Assembly (NCBI GenBank): GCA_015060555.1
Contig: SUYG01000036.1
Span: 1 to 41,035, forward strand
DNA: 41,035 nucleotides
Direction of reading: 5' to 3'
Source: Physcousia sp015060555
Lineage (GTDB): Bacteria; Bacteroidota; Bacteroidia; Bacteroidales; Bacteroidaceae
This document shows positions 22,266 to 30,810 of this stretch, one piece after another. The notes under the pieces are model-generated. The model did not search any database. It was not told the origin of the DNA and saw nothing but the letters and a program-made list of their open reading frames with translations. The position numbers and the translations under genes are program-made. Position 1 is the stretch's first letter. Each line of letters starts with the position of its first letter.

Positions 22266-24929
22266 ATGAAACTCTCTGAACTCAAGACCGGTGAACGAGC
22301 TTACATCGTGAAGGTGAGCGGCCACGGAGGATTCCGCAAACGCATCATTGAGATGGGCTTCATCAAGGGGCAACCCGTGGAGGCGCTCCTCAACGCGCCA
22401 CTCCAAGACCCTGTAAAATACAAGCTGATGGGCTACGAGGTGAGCCTACGTCATGACGAAGCAAAATTGATTGAGGTAGCGGACACACCCCCCAGCAGAC
22501 CCACCCCCAACCTTGCCCGTCCTCAGCAGAGGAGTTCTGCTTCGGTCACTCAGGACGGCTTGACATTCAGTCAACCCGTTGACACCTTCGCTACCCGTCA
22601 GGGAGGGGAGATGGCTGGCGCAGAGACCGCTATTGAACAAGAAAGTCTCCCCTTACGGGGTAGCGAAGGAAATAGCGGATTGACTGAATGTCAATCAGCC
22701 CAGAGCGACCGAAGCATATCTCCTATGCTGAGGACGGACAATTTAGAGGGGTCCTCCTCCACCATCTCCGTCGCCCTCATCGGCAATCCCAACTGCGGCA
22801 AGACCTCGTTGTTCAACTATGCCAGCGGTGCTCATGCCCACGTGGGTAACTATTCGGGGGTCACGGTGGATGCGACGACGGCGACGGCAGAACAGGAGGG
22901 CTACACCTTCGACCTCACGGACTTGCCCGGCACCTACTCGCTGTCCTGCTACTCGCCCGAGGAACTCTTTGTGAGACAGCATCTGCAGGAGGAGCACCCC
23001 GATGTTGTCATCAACGTCATTGATGCCTCGAACATCGAACGCAACCTGTACCTGACCACGCAGCTGGTAGATATGAACCTGCGTGTGGTGTGCGCCCTGA
23101 ATATGTTCGATGAGTTCGAGCTACGCGGCGACTACGTGAACCTCGACACACTCTCCACGCTGTTCGGTGTCCCGATGGTGCCGACATCGTTCAAGAGCGG
23201 ACGCGGCGTAAAGGAACTCTTCCACACTGTCATTGAGGTCTATGAGGGCGTGAACAAGCAGTCGCGACACATCCACATCAACTATGGCCACGAGATAGAA
23301 GACGGCATCACGCATATCCAAGAGTTCCTGAAGGCCGATGAGCACCTGAGCACACAGTACTCCACGCGCTATATGGCACTGAAGTTGCTGGAGCACGACG
23401 CGGAGATGATCCACTACGTGGAGAGTCACGTGGAGAGCGAACACCGCAGCGAAGACCGCAAACGCCTGATGGCCGCACGCGACTATGCCGCTGCACGTGT
23501 GCTGGAGGAGACGGGCGTAGATTCCGAGACGGCCATCATGGATGCCAAATACGGCTTCATCCACGGTGCTCTCACCGAAGCAGAGTTCAGGACGGGCACG
23601 AAGGCGGATACCTACCACACCACACACCGCATCGACAACCTGCTGTCGAACCGTTTTCTGGGCTTCCCCATCTTCTTCCTGATTCTTTACGTGATGTTCC
23701 AGACGACCTTCGCGCTCGGCCAGTACCCTATGGACTGGATAGAGGCCGGTGTGGCATGGCTGGGCGAATGGATAGGCTCCACGATGAGCGAGGGACCCCT
23801 GCGGTCGATGCTCGTGGACGGTGTCATCGGCGGTGTGGGAAGCGTCATCGTGTTCCTGCCGCAGATCCTGATTCTCTACTTCTTCATCTCCTTCATGGAG
23901 GACTCGGGCTACATGTCGCGCGCCGCCTTCATCATGGACAAGCTGATGCACCGCATGGGCTTGCACGGCAAGTCGTTCATCCCGCTGGTGATGGGCTTCG
24001 GCTGTAATGTCCCCGCCGTGATGGCCACACGCACCATTGAGAGCCGCCGCTCGCGACTGATCACGATGATGATCCTGCCTTTCATGTCGTGCTCCGCGCG
24101 CCTACCTATATATATAATGATCGTGGGGACGTTCTTTGCACCCCAGTGGCGCAGTACGGTGCTGGTGTCGCTTTACGCCATCGGCATCCTGGTAGCCGTG
24201 GTGGTGTCACGTATTTTCTCGCGCTTCATCATCAAGGGTGAGGACACGCCCTTCGTGATGGAGCTTCCGCCCTACCGTTGGCCGACCGCCAAAGCCATCG
24301 GGCGCCACACGTGGGAGAAAGGCAAGGAGTACCTGAAGAAGATGGGCGGCATCATCCTCGTTGCCAGCATCATCGTGTGGGCGTTGAGTTACTTCGGCCC
24401 CACCCCCTCCCCTTCCCCTGTCAGAGAGGGTGGCGAGAATACTTCTGTTGCCAGCAATTCACCCCTCCCTAACAGGGAAGGGGTCGGGGAAGAGACTAAA
24501 GGGATCTCCATGGAGACCTCGTACCTCGGTCGAGCCGGAAAAGCCATTGAACCCATCTTCGCACCGCAGGGCTTCAACTGGAAGCTGGACGTGAGTCTCA
24601 TCGCCGGCGTAGGTGCCAAGGAGATAGTAGCCAGCACGATGGGCGTGCTCTACTCGGGCGATGACAGCTTCGGCGACGACGACACCTTCAGCGAGGACAA
24701 GGACAAATACACACTCCTGCGCCAGCGTATGAGCGCCGACGGCGTGACTCCGCTCACGGCTTATGCCTACCTGCTCTTCATCCTTCTCTATTTCCCCTGT
24801 CTGGCCACCATCGTAGCCATCAAGAACGAGACCTCGTCGTGGGGATGGGCGCTCTGTGCAGCCCTCTACACAACGGCCCTCGCGTGGCTCGTCTCCGCAG
24901 CAGTCGTGCAAATAGGACAGCTGTTTTAA
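22266..24929 (+). CDS. feoB: ferrous iron transporter FeoA-FeoB fusion with repeat-encoded inserts
   Basis: 887 residues. FeoA SH3-like domain (1-75), linker (76-165), FeoB GTPase domain with G1 GNPNCGKT (173-180), G3 DLPG and G4-like NMFD, then the membrane part with gate motifs (GFGCNVPAVMATRTIESRR and PFMSCSARLPIYI). It imports Fe2+ across the inner membrane. Such fusions are common in Bacteroidales. The linker is almost wholly encoded by two long-form palindromic elements in inverted orientation (22497-22618 and 22644-22758). A second pair of short elements lies in the loop after IIVWALSYFG (residues ~711-746). Reading frame and all key motifs are intact, so the protein is probably functional despite about 120 extra residues. 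Confidence 0.95.
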   Translation: MKLSELKTGERAYIVKVSGHGGFRKRIIEMGFIKGQPVEALLNAPLQDPVKYKLMGYEVSLRHDEAKLIEVADTPPSRPTPNLARPQQRSSASVTQDGLTFSQPVDTFATRQGGEMAGAETAIEQESLPLRGSEGNSGLTECQSAQSDRSISPMLRTDNLEGSSSTISVALIGNPNCGKTSLFNYASGAHAHVGNYSGVTVDATTATAEQEGYTFDLTDLPGTYSLSCYSPEELFVRQHLQEEHPDVVINVIDASNIERNLYLTTQLVDMNLRVVCALNMFDEFELRGDYVNLDTLSTLFGVPMVPTSFKSGRGVKELFHTVIEVYEGVNKQSRHIHINYGHEIEDGITHIQEFLKADEHLSTQYSTRYMALKLLEHDAEMIHYVESHVESEHRSEDRKRLMAARDYAAARVLEETGVDSETAIMDAKYGFIHGALTEAEFRTGTKADTYHTTHRIDNLLSNRFLGFPIFFLILYVMFQTTFALGQYPMDWIEAGVAWLGEWIGSTMSEGPLRSMLVDGVIGGVGSVIVFLPQILILYFFISFMEDSGYMSRAAFIMDKLMHRMGLHGKSFIPLVMGFGCNVPAVMATRTIESRRSRLITMMILPFMSCSARLPIYIMIVGTFFAPQWRSTVLVSLYAIGILVAVVVSRIFSRFIIKGEDTPFVMELPPYRWPTAKAIGRHTWEKGKEYLKKMGGIILVASIIVWALSYFGPTPSPSPVREGGENTSVASNSPLPNREGVGEETKGISMETSYLGRAGKAIEPIFAPQGFNWKLDVSLIAGVGAKEIVASTMGVLYSGDDSFGDDDTFSEDKDKYTLLRQRMSADGVTPLTAYAYLLFILLYFPCLATIVAIKNETSSWGWALCAALYTTALAWLVSAAVVQIGQLF
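22497..22618 (+). repeat. long-form palindromic element in the FeoA-FeoB linker, copy 1
   Basis: About 95% identical to the non-coding copy at 3412-3531 over ~118 bp, with one length difference near the end. In frame it encodes RPTPNLARPQQRSSASVTQD and onwards to ATRQGGE. Stems CCGTCCT/AGGACGG, AGCAGA/TCTGCT and TTGAC/GTCAA are all kept. Confidence 0.92.
22644..22758 (-). repeat. long-form palindromic element in the FeoA-FeoB linker, copy 2, inverted
   Basis: Reverse-complement relative of copy 1, more diverged. One stem reads AGCATA/TATGCT instead of AGCAGA/TCTGCT, a paired G:C to T:A change, and the TTGAC/GTCAA stem gains an A:T pair (ATTGAC/GTCAAT). It encodes ESLPLRGSEGNSGLTECQSA and following residues. 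Confidence 0.9.
24399..24497. repeat. two palindromic elements inside the FeoB membrane domain region
   Basis: 24399-24442 (diverged, CCCCTGTCAGAGAGGG core) and 24458-24497 (CCCTCCCTAACAGGGAAGGG core with G-rich tail) lie head to head. They encode TPSPSPVREGGEN and SPLPNREGVGEE within a loop between membrane segments. Confidence 0.85.
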
Positions 24930-24934
24930 GTGAA

Positions 24935-24975
24935 AATCGTATTTTTCACTTTTCACTCTTTCATTTTTCACTTCA
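24935..24975. repeat. TTTTCAC/TTTTCAT repeat after feoAB
   Basis: CACTTTTCACTCTTTCAT-type units begin a few bases after the feoAB stop. The same class occurs behind lptB and hemolysin III. Confidence 0.65.
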
Positions 24976-24979
24976 ATTT

Positions 24980-25177
24980 GTGCAACAAATTCTAGTCCTC
25001 ATCATCCTTGCGGCTTGCGTGGCTTACACTGCCCGCCGCCTGTGGAAGCGCTTCACGGCGAAGCGCGGCGAGGATGATGTGCGGTGTGCCGGCTGCCCAC
25101 TGGCCGACAGCTGCCAGCACAAGATGACCGCCTCCGACTGTTGTTGCGGAAGCGGTCATGAATGCTGTCAGCACTAA
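24980..25177 (+). CDS. FeoB-associated Cys-rich membrane protein
   Basis: 65 residues from GTG 24980. A single membrane helix (ILVLIILAACVAYTARRLW) is followed by a short basic stretch and a Cys-rich tail (CAGCPLADSCQH, then CCCGSGHECC). Small proteins of this kind follow feoB in many bacteria and are thought to assist iron uptake in a FeoC-like position. The frame stays open further upstream, but those codons lie in feoAB and in the TTTTCAC repeat, so GTG at 24980 is preferred. It follows feoAB by 50 bp and is presumably co-transcribed. Confidence 0.8.
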   Translation: MQQILVLIILAACVAYTARRLWKRFTAKRGEDDVRCAGCPLADSCQHKMTASDCCCGSGHECCQH

Positions 25178-25225
25178 GGGGGTGTCCCCGCCACGTGAGC
25201 GGAACAGCCGCCCTGCATAAAAGGG

Positions 25226-26539
25226 CTATTTCTCGAAGCTGTCGAGTTTCTTGAGGTAATAGGCCCGCAGGTCAGCCCAACGGTAGTAAGGATGCTGTGT
25301 GGTGGGCACGGGGAGTGTCACCTCGCGTTCGTTGAGGAGCGCCTTGACAAGGATGTCAGCGTTGGGGTCGTTCATGTTCACAGGCCCGCGGCTCTTCGCC
25401 GGGCGGTAGTAGATGAGCTGGATGTTGCAGGCCATGGGGAAGATGTTGTAGTTGCGCCACACGGTGTCGAGTTCATCAAGATTCTCCACACGCGCACCGC
25501 AGGTGCCGAGCTCCAACAGACAAGCCAGAGGCAGCACACACACCTCATGACCGAAGCGCAGGGCTGCCTGCGTGCAGGTGACGGTGTCGGCGGTGGCAAT
25601 CATGTTGCGCAGCAGCGCCGTCTGGGTGAAGGGCATCAGCCCATCGGTCTGTGGCGCATGAGCATGGTCCAAATACCACTCAATATTCTTAATGCGCCAT
25701 AGGTCGTAGAGTTCATCGGCGGTGAAGAGCGAGAGGAGTTCGATGTCGGTGTCATGGCTCTGCATGTTGTTGGCGATGGCAAAGAACTGACGCATGAAAC
25801 CGCCGGCATCGATGCTGTCCTGCACCCACTGCTGGTCGTTGAAGAGCACGCTCATGAGGCGCTCGGGGTGTGTCAGTCGGTTGCGGTAGCGCCGTGCGAT
25901 GTCGCCCTGCTTGCGGTTGCTCTCGCGGATGTTCTCCGGGCGCGGGGCGTTGAGATAGTACTGGAAGGCTTCGCTGACATCATTGTGGAAGCGGGCGCTG
26001 GGATTGGCGGCAGCGAGCTCCTCGCACTCGGCTTCCATAGACAGGATGCAGCGGATGACGACGGTGCTCTTGGCATCAATGGGCACATTCTTCGACTTGA
26101 AGATTTCAGGGAAGTGCTCCGCCATACGGCGACCGATGCCGTGGTGCTGGCGCTCGCCGACGGTGGTGAGGTCGCCCAGACGCTTGATGGTGCAGGGGTA
26201 GAAGCGCTCCAGCTTCGCCAGGGTCTCGGTGCCGGTGGCTGTCAGCTTGCCCTGCTCTGCTGCACGCTTGAGAATTTTGATGGAACGGGAATACTCGTTG
26301 TCATTGAGCAGCCAGCGCGAGCCATGACGACCATAGTGGTTCATGAAGAAAGGCACATAGCCCTTGGGCGCCGGCGTCAGCGGAGCCGTGGCAGGGTAGT
26401 TGTCATAGTCCAAGTGGTTGCTGCCACAGAGGAAGGGGTTGGCAGCAATCTCCTCGCGTGCCGTAGGCTGGGCGAAGAGGGAGAAAGGAAAGAGTTGTGC
26501 GGCGAGCGCAACAAGCAGAAACGTCAAAATCTTTTTCAT
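25226..26539 (-). CDS. histidine acid phosphatase-type exported enzyme
   Basis: 437 residues with a signal peptide (MKKILTFLLVALAAQLFPFSLFAQ without the Cys of a lipoprotein box). The catalytic RHGSR motif is at about 70-74 (NHYGRHGSRWL). A later FGHEV segment is a candidate for the second catalytic motif, normally HAE or HD. The protein resembles the bacterial relatives of multiple inositol polyphosphate phosphatase, such as those of gut Bacteroides, so phytate or another phosphoester could be the substrate; this is an inference. It lies convergent to the feo genes and 20 bp downstream of the large exported protein gene, with which it may share a transcript. Confidence 0.85.
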   Translation of the reverse strand: MKKILTFLLVALAAQLFPFSLFAQPTAREEIAANPFLCGSNHLDYDNYPATAPLTPAPKGYVPFFMNHYGRHGSRWLLNDNEYSRSIKILKRAAEQGKLTATGTETLAKLERFYPCTIKRLGDLTTVGERQHHGIGRRMAEHFPEIFKSKNVPIDAKSTVVIRCILSMEAECEELAAANPSARFHNDVSEAFQYYLNAPRPENIRESNRKQGDIARRYRNRLTHPERLMSVLFNDQQWVQDSIDAGGFMRQFFAIANNMQSHDTDIELLSLFTADELYDLWRIKNIEWYLDHAHAPQTDGLMPFTQTALLRNMIATADTVTCTQAALRFGHEVCVLPLACLLELGTCGARVENLDELDTVWRNYNIFPMACNIQLIYYRPAKSRGPVNMNDPNADILVKALLNEREVTLPVPTTQHPYYRWADLRAYYLKKLDSFEK

Positions 26540-26559
26540 TGAACTATTGTTTTTTGATA

Positions 26560-29500
26560 TTAAGGAGCTGAGGTGTTGTACAGCAGTGTGCCATCCGCAG
26601 CCATCCCCTCGGCTTCGACGATAATGGAAGCGGGACGGGAGCCGGTGAAGAGCTGGATGCGTGCGTGACCGGTGGCATCGAGCTGCAGGGCAGGATTCCA
26701 GTAGAGCGTGCGGCGGTAGTCGCGGGTGCTCTGCGTAGGGGGACTCAGACGGTAGTTGGGGCTATAGAAGTCCTCGGCGATGGAGAAGCCCTGGAGGATG
26801 TAGCGGCGGTCGCGATAGGTGTAGCGCTGTGTGTTGCCCGCAGCCTTGCGCAAGTCAATGGTCACGCGCGGCATATTCTCCTCCGTGAAGCGCTCGTCGG
26901 GCAGACGCGGGGCATAATCGGAGTAGATATACACGCTGTCAAGGTTATAGAGGTAGTTGTAGTCGTTGCGGCGTGCCGGGGACATATTGAACGCGAAGGT
27001 GTGTCCGTTGAAACGAGGCTCCATGAGATAGGGATTGTTGCAACGCATATCACCCATGTACAGACGTGCGAGGGCATTGGTGAACGACGTTCGTCCGGTG
27101 AAACAGCCAGCCATGAGTCCGGCATCGGCTACTTCGTTGAAGGCTTCGTAGGCATCGAGTTTCAGCACGGGATGTGAGGCATCAAAGCGGCGAAGGCCAC
27201 CGTGTCTGGCACGGACGGTGATCTGCGCGAGGTCGGTGGTGAGGCCACTCCCCTGCCCTGCCGTCGAGTCAGCAGCAAGGTGGCGTGCAGGAGCCAGTTG
27301 CTGCTGGTAGTGGCTGAAGGGCTTCACGAAACGGGGGTACGGCCAGTGGATGCGTACGTAGGCTTCAGGATAGCTGGTCTCGTCATTATAGACCCATTCA
27401 TGGCGGTGGCTACGCTTCCAGCGGGTCGTGTCGGCAGCGGCGAGGAAGAAATAGCAGGAACCATGGATCTCAGGCGTGGACATACGGAACTGCCCGCCGC
27501 GGGTCGTGATCTCGCCGAAGAGCGGTTCGTAGCCCGGCGCCGCATATTCAGCGTGAACGCGCATCTCATGCTTGAGGGCACCCGGCTGGCGAAGGAAATG
27601 ATGATTGCCGATGTTCTTGGTGAGGCGGTAGTTACCGGAAGGGTATTTGCTGCCGCGACCCCGCATCTGCTCATAGAGTACCGTAAATTCCTCGTTAAGC
27701 TCAACACTCTCATAGGCATCGCGAGCATATTCCTGAAGGTATTTCCTCAGCGGTACCACAGCGCCCAAGTCTTCTCCTTCCTGAGGTTTCTGTCCGTTGA
27801 GCCACTCGCCGACAGTGCGCTCCTCCTCGGGCCCTTCGGCCTCGTTCACATAGCGTTCCAGGGACGCCGGCACGAAGGTGTGTTGTTCGGGCGGCTCTAC
27901 ATGATAGTCGTTGTAAGTGAGATGCGCCATGTCGTCCTGTCGCAGACGCTCGTAGAGCGGCATCACCTGTCCTGTGATGATCTGCGTGTATTCCGACGGA
28001 TGTGTCAGTCGGAAGGCTCTGGGGACAGCCATCTCATGCCATTCGAAGCGCCGCCAGCCCTGTGTCATCATCAGCAGGTCGAGCGCTGCGCGGTGCTGCT
28101 CGTCGGCCGCCTCGAAGTAGTAGTCCGGATGGGGGATGAAGCCCTTGAGTTCGGATGCCAGCAGCATCTCGCTGAAAATAGAGGCGTTGTCGTAGAGGGC
28201 GTCCTGGGTGGCCGCATCGCGCACGGCAACGGAGAGCAACGAGGCCTTCTGCCCTGAACTCTGCAGGGCGATTTCCACTTGTGCATAGGGTTCGTAGCTC
28301 TCCTCAAGGCCCTCGACGGTCACGGTGGGACGCTGCAGCGTGTCGGGCTGCACAAAGAAGAGACGGTCAGCCCAGACACAGCCATGGGCATCAAAGACCG
28401 TGAGCTGGTTCACGCCCATGCGCAGGGAATCCGCTGGAATCACAAGGGGAGCTCCGGCTGTCACGGGCGAGAAAAATTCAAGGGTTCCCTCGTGCATCAC
28501 GGTGGCTCCCAGTGGCTCGGAGGCGGCAGTGCCATGGGCATCGATAGCCGCTGTCCAGCCCTCGGCAGCGCGTTGCAGACGCAGCGCCACGCCGTCTGCC
28601 TCCACCTGCGGCAACGGGGCTTCCACACTCCTGCCCTGCTGCGCAGTGCCTGTCACCTGGAAGATGCCGCGATAAGCGTGTCCGCCCTGCGGCACCCACT
28701 CCAGCACGCCGCGTCCGCGGTGCAGGGTATTGGTGGCAACGACGGTGTCGCCCTCATCCACGATAGCCAGACGTCCCACAAGCCATTCGCCCGCTTCCGT
28801 GGCGGCCTCGAAGGCCACGCGGCATGGCACGCCCTCCACCAGCGAGCCTCCCTCGGGGAAGAACGTGAGGCGGAGGTCGGGCTGTTTCTCCTTATCTTTA
28901 TAGTAGCGGCGCAGCGGACGCGAGGTCATGTCGCGTTGGTAGTCGCCCGCTTCCTTGGGCTTATCATAAACAGGGAACACGCGCGAGTAGAGCTTGTCGT
29001 AGTCGCGGTAGTAGTCGCGCGCCAACTCAGGGGTGTAGAACCAGTCCTCGGCAGCCGCCGTGTGAGGAAATTCCGTGATGCCCCAGTTGAGCTGCCAGCG
29101 CGTGTAGGCGCGTAGCTCGTAGTAGCCGCCGTAGAGCGTGTCGGGCAGCACGAAACTGCCGCTTCCTCGGCCTTTGTCCATCTGAATCAGCTGGCGTTCT
29201 AACAGGTAGCCGTCGGGCGTCCACAGCTCTGCATAGAACACACGGCTGATGGTGGAAGGCCTGCCGGAATCGGTGCGGCGTGTGTAGGCCGCGAAGAATA
29301 GGGTGTCACCCGCGAAGTAGCAGGTGTTGTCCATGTGGACATAGACCTTCTCCTGCGGGATGGCGCGTCCGAACTGCTGCAAGCGGGCGGCATAGTCCTG
29401 AAGCGTGGAGGGCGTAGCCGTCACGGCACCCAAGGGCAGCCGCGGACGCTCGGGGAGCGTCATCGTGTCTGTGGTTTGTGTCAGCATCTCCTCGCTGACA

Positions 29501-30666
29501 GATTTGGGTGCCGAGAATTGCTGTGCCAGCATGGCCTCTTCGGCGGTGCGCCGCAGCACCTGGTTTTTCTCCCATATCGTCTCGTCGAAGCCAGCACGGT
29601 CAATGGCATCAAGGAGATTGGGATAGCGGCGGACATCGCGGCGGTTGGGAATATCCAAACCCTCGACGCGGCAGGCTGTAATCCTTGAGTAGCCAAGACG
29701 GCTGCGGAACTCACCCTGCAGCACCGACACTTCGGGGAAGCCACGCCGCATGGTGTAATCCGCCACGACATGAATCCGCACAGACTCGGGGGCTTCACGC
29801 CGCCACTTATTGCGTTGCCCCACGGCCAGCGGGAAATGTTCCAGATAGCCATCCATGCGCAGCGGGTCGAGCGTGGTGGCATCAACATAGAGTGTGCCGG
29901 TGTAGATGAAGTCGGTGTTGGCCGGTTTGGCTGCGAGCGTGATGACATAGATGCCATTGCCATCTTCGCCCGCAATCAGGTCGTAGGTGATGTTGTAATT
30001 GCGACGATAAAAGCCCTCTGTGGCGCCATCCTTCAGCGGCACCGTGACATCGTCCCACTTGGCATCGTGTATCATGGGAGCAATCTCCAGCAGGTACTGC
30101 AGGTTGACATCCATGAGGCGGCCGTCTGTCAGTTTGCCGTCGTCGGAGAGCTGCCCCTGTCGCCCTGCCAGGAAGTTGATGTCACGCAAGTTCAAGGATG
30201 ACTGCGCCTCGAAGAAGGCTTCAGCCATGTGGCGGTAGGAGCCGCTGATTTGAGTGAAACGCATGAAATAGTCCGCACACTCGTCCTTGTGTTGCCGGTA
30301 GGCCTCGGAGGCCCTATGCGAGATTTGCACCAGGAGGGGTTCGGTGCGATGCACCTCCACCTCATGCAGCTGACTGGCAGCCTCGCTGAGCTCCACCGTC
30401 TTGCCGAGAGCCGAGGCTTTGATGGTCAGCTTCTCGTAGCCCATGCAGGAGATGACCAAGGCTGTAGCAGGCGGACATTCGATGCTGAAGCGCCCTTCCA
30501 GATCGGACTGTGTGCCCTCGGTGGCCGACGCACGAACTGTGGCATAGGGGATGCCCTCACCCGTCTTGGCATCCACGACGCGCGAGGAATAGGAGTGCTG
30601 AGCGAATGCCAGCCATGGCATCAGGCACAACAGCAGCAATAGCAGGAGACCTCTTTTATTCTTCAT
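26560..30666 (-). CDS. large exported protein with carboxypeptidase-regulatory-like and MG2-like domains
   Basis: 1368 residues. After a signal peptide (MKNKRGLLLLLLLCLMPWL core, ending FAQ) comes a CarboxypepD_reg-like beta domain (SSRVVDAKTGEGIPYATV, residues ~27-100) as found at the start of SusC/TonB-dependent receptors, then a DUF-like alpha/beta region (110-330). At about 440-540 there is a macroglobulin MG2-like domain (YVHMDNTCYFAGDTLFFAAY to GGYYELRAYTRW). The C-terminal half is beta-rich and ends in YNTSAP. No beta-barrel is evident. Proteins with this order are common in Bacteroidetes and assumed to act at the cell surface, but their role is unknown. A strong hairpin lies just before the start codon. 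Confidence 0.8.
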   Translation of the reverse strand: MKNKRGLLLLLLLCLMPWLAFAQHSYSSRVVDAKTGEGIPYATVRASATEGTQSDLEGRFSIECPPATALVISCMGYEKLTIKASALGKTVELSEAASQLHEVEVHRTEPLLVQISHRASEAYRQHKDECADYFMRFTQISGSYRHMAEAFFEAQSSLNLRDINFLAGRQGQLSDDGKLTDGRLMDVNLQYLLEIAPMIHDAKWDDVTVPLKDGATEGFYRRNYNITYDLIAGEDGNGIYVITLAAKPANTDFIYTGTLYVDATTLDPLRMDGYLEHFPLAVGQRNKWRREAPESVRIHVVADYTMRRGFPEVSVLQGEFRSRLGYSRITACRVEGLDIPNRRDVRRYPNLLDAIDRAGFDETIWEKNQVLRRTAEEAMLAQQFSAPKSVSEEMLTQTTDTMTLPERPRLPLGAVTATPSTLQDYAARLQQFGRAIPQEKVYVHMDNTCYFAGDTLFFAAYTRRTDSGRPSTISRVFYAELWTPDGYLLERQLIQMDKGRGSGSFVLPDTLYGGYYELRAYTRWQLNWGITEFPHTAAAEDWFYTPELARDYYRDYDKLYSRVFPVYDKPKEAGDYQRDMTSRPLRRYYKDKEKQPDLRLTFFPEGGSLVEGVPCRVAFEAATEAGEWLVGRLAIVDEGDTVVATNTLHRGRGVLEWVPQGGHAYRGIFQVTGTAQQGRSVEAPLPQVEADGVALRLQRAAEGWTAAIDAHGTAASEPLGATVMHEGTLEFFSPVTAGAPLVIPADSLRMGVNQLTVFDAHGCVWADRLFFVQPDTLQRPTVTVEGLEESYEPYAQVEIALQSSGQKASLLSVAVRDAATQDALYDNASIFSEMLLASELKGFIPHPDYYFEAADEQHRAALDLLMMTQGWRRFEWHEMAVPRAFRLTHPSEYTQIITGQVMPLYERLRQDDMAHLTYNDYHVEPPEQHTFVPASLERYVNEAEGPEEERTVGEWLNGQKPQEGEDLGAVVPLRKYLQEYARDAYESVELNEEFTVLYEQMRGRGSKYPSGNYRLTKNIGNHHFLRQPGALKHEMRVHAEYAAPGYEPLFGEITTRGGQFRMSTPEIHGSCYFFLAAADTTRWKRSHRHEWVYNDETSYPEAYVRIHWPYPRFVKPFSHYQQQLAPARHLAADSTAGQGSGLTTDLAQITVRARHGGLRRFDASHPVLKLDAYEAFNEVADAGLMAGCFTGRTSFTNALARLYMGDMRCNNPYLMEPRFNGHTFAFNMSPARRNDYNYLYNLDSVYIYSDYAPRLPDERFTEENMPRVTIDLRKAAGNTQRYTYRDRRYILQGFSIAEDFYSPNYRLSPPTQSTRDYRRTLYWNPALQLDATGHARIQLFTGSRPASIIVEAEGMAADGTLLYNTSAP

Positions 30667-30676
30667 TCGTCATTTT

Positions 30677-30736
30677 ACGCACCTTGCTGCATTGGCGTTT
30701 ACAGCTTGCTGCAAATGCCAATGCAGCAAGGTGCGT
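30677..30736. repeat. 24-bp inverted repeat in the leader of the large exported protein gene
   Basis: Arms 30677-30700 and 30713-30736 pair over 24 bp with one mismatch (G/A), around a 12-base loop. The loop itself contains CTTGCTGC, which also occurs in the left arm, so a second pairing is possible. It ends 11 bp before the start codon; on the plus strand a T-rich run follows. Confidence 0.9.
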
Positions 30737-30738
30737 TT

Positions 30739-30810
30739 ATTTTTTCACTTTTCATTTTTCACTTTTCACTTTTCATTTTTCACTTTTCATTTTTCACTTT
30801 TCATTTTTCA
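30739..30810. repeat. TTTTCAC/TTTTCAT simple repeat overlapping the hemolysin III stop
   Basis: Alternating TTTTCAC and TTTTCAT units. On the minus strand they start with the TGA stop codon of the hemolysin III gene itself. Confidence 0.85.

Noticed and set aside
22266..24929. feoAB as a broken gene because of long low-complexity inserts
   Set aside because: All inserts keep the frame, and the GTPase and gate motifs are intact.
25199..25228. Terminator between the feo cluster and the phosphatase gene
   Set aside because: Only a five-base stem (GCCCT/AGGGC) and no clear T-run; too weak to call.
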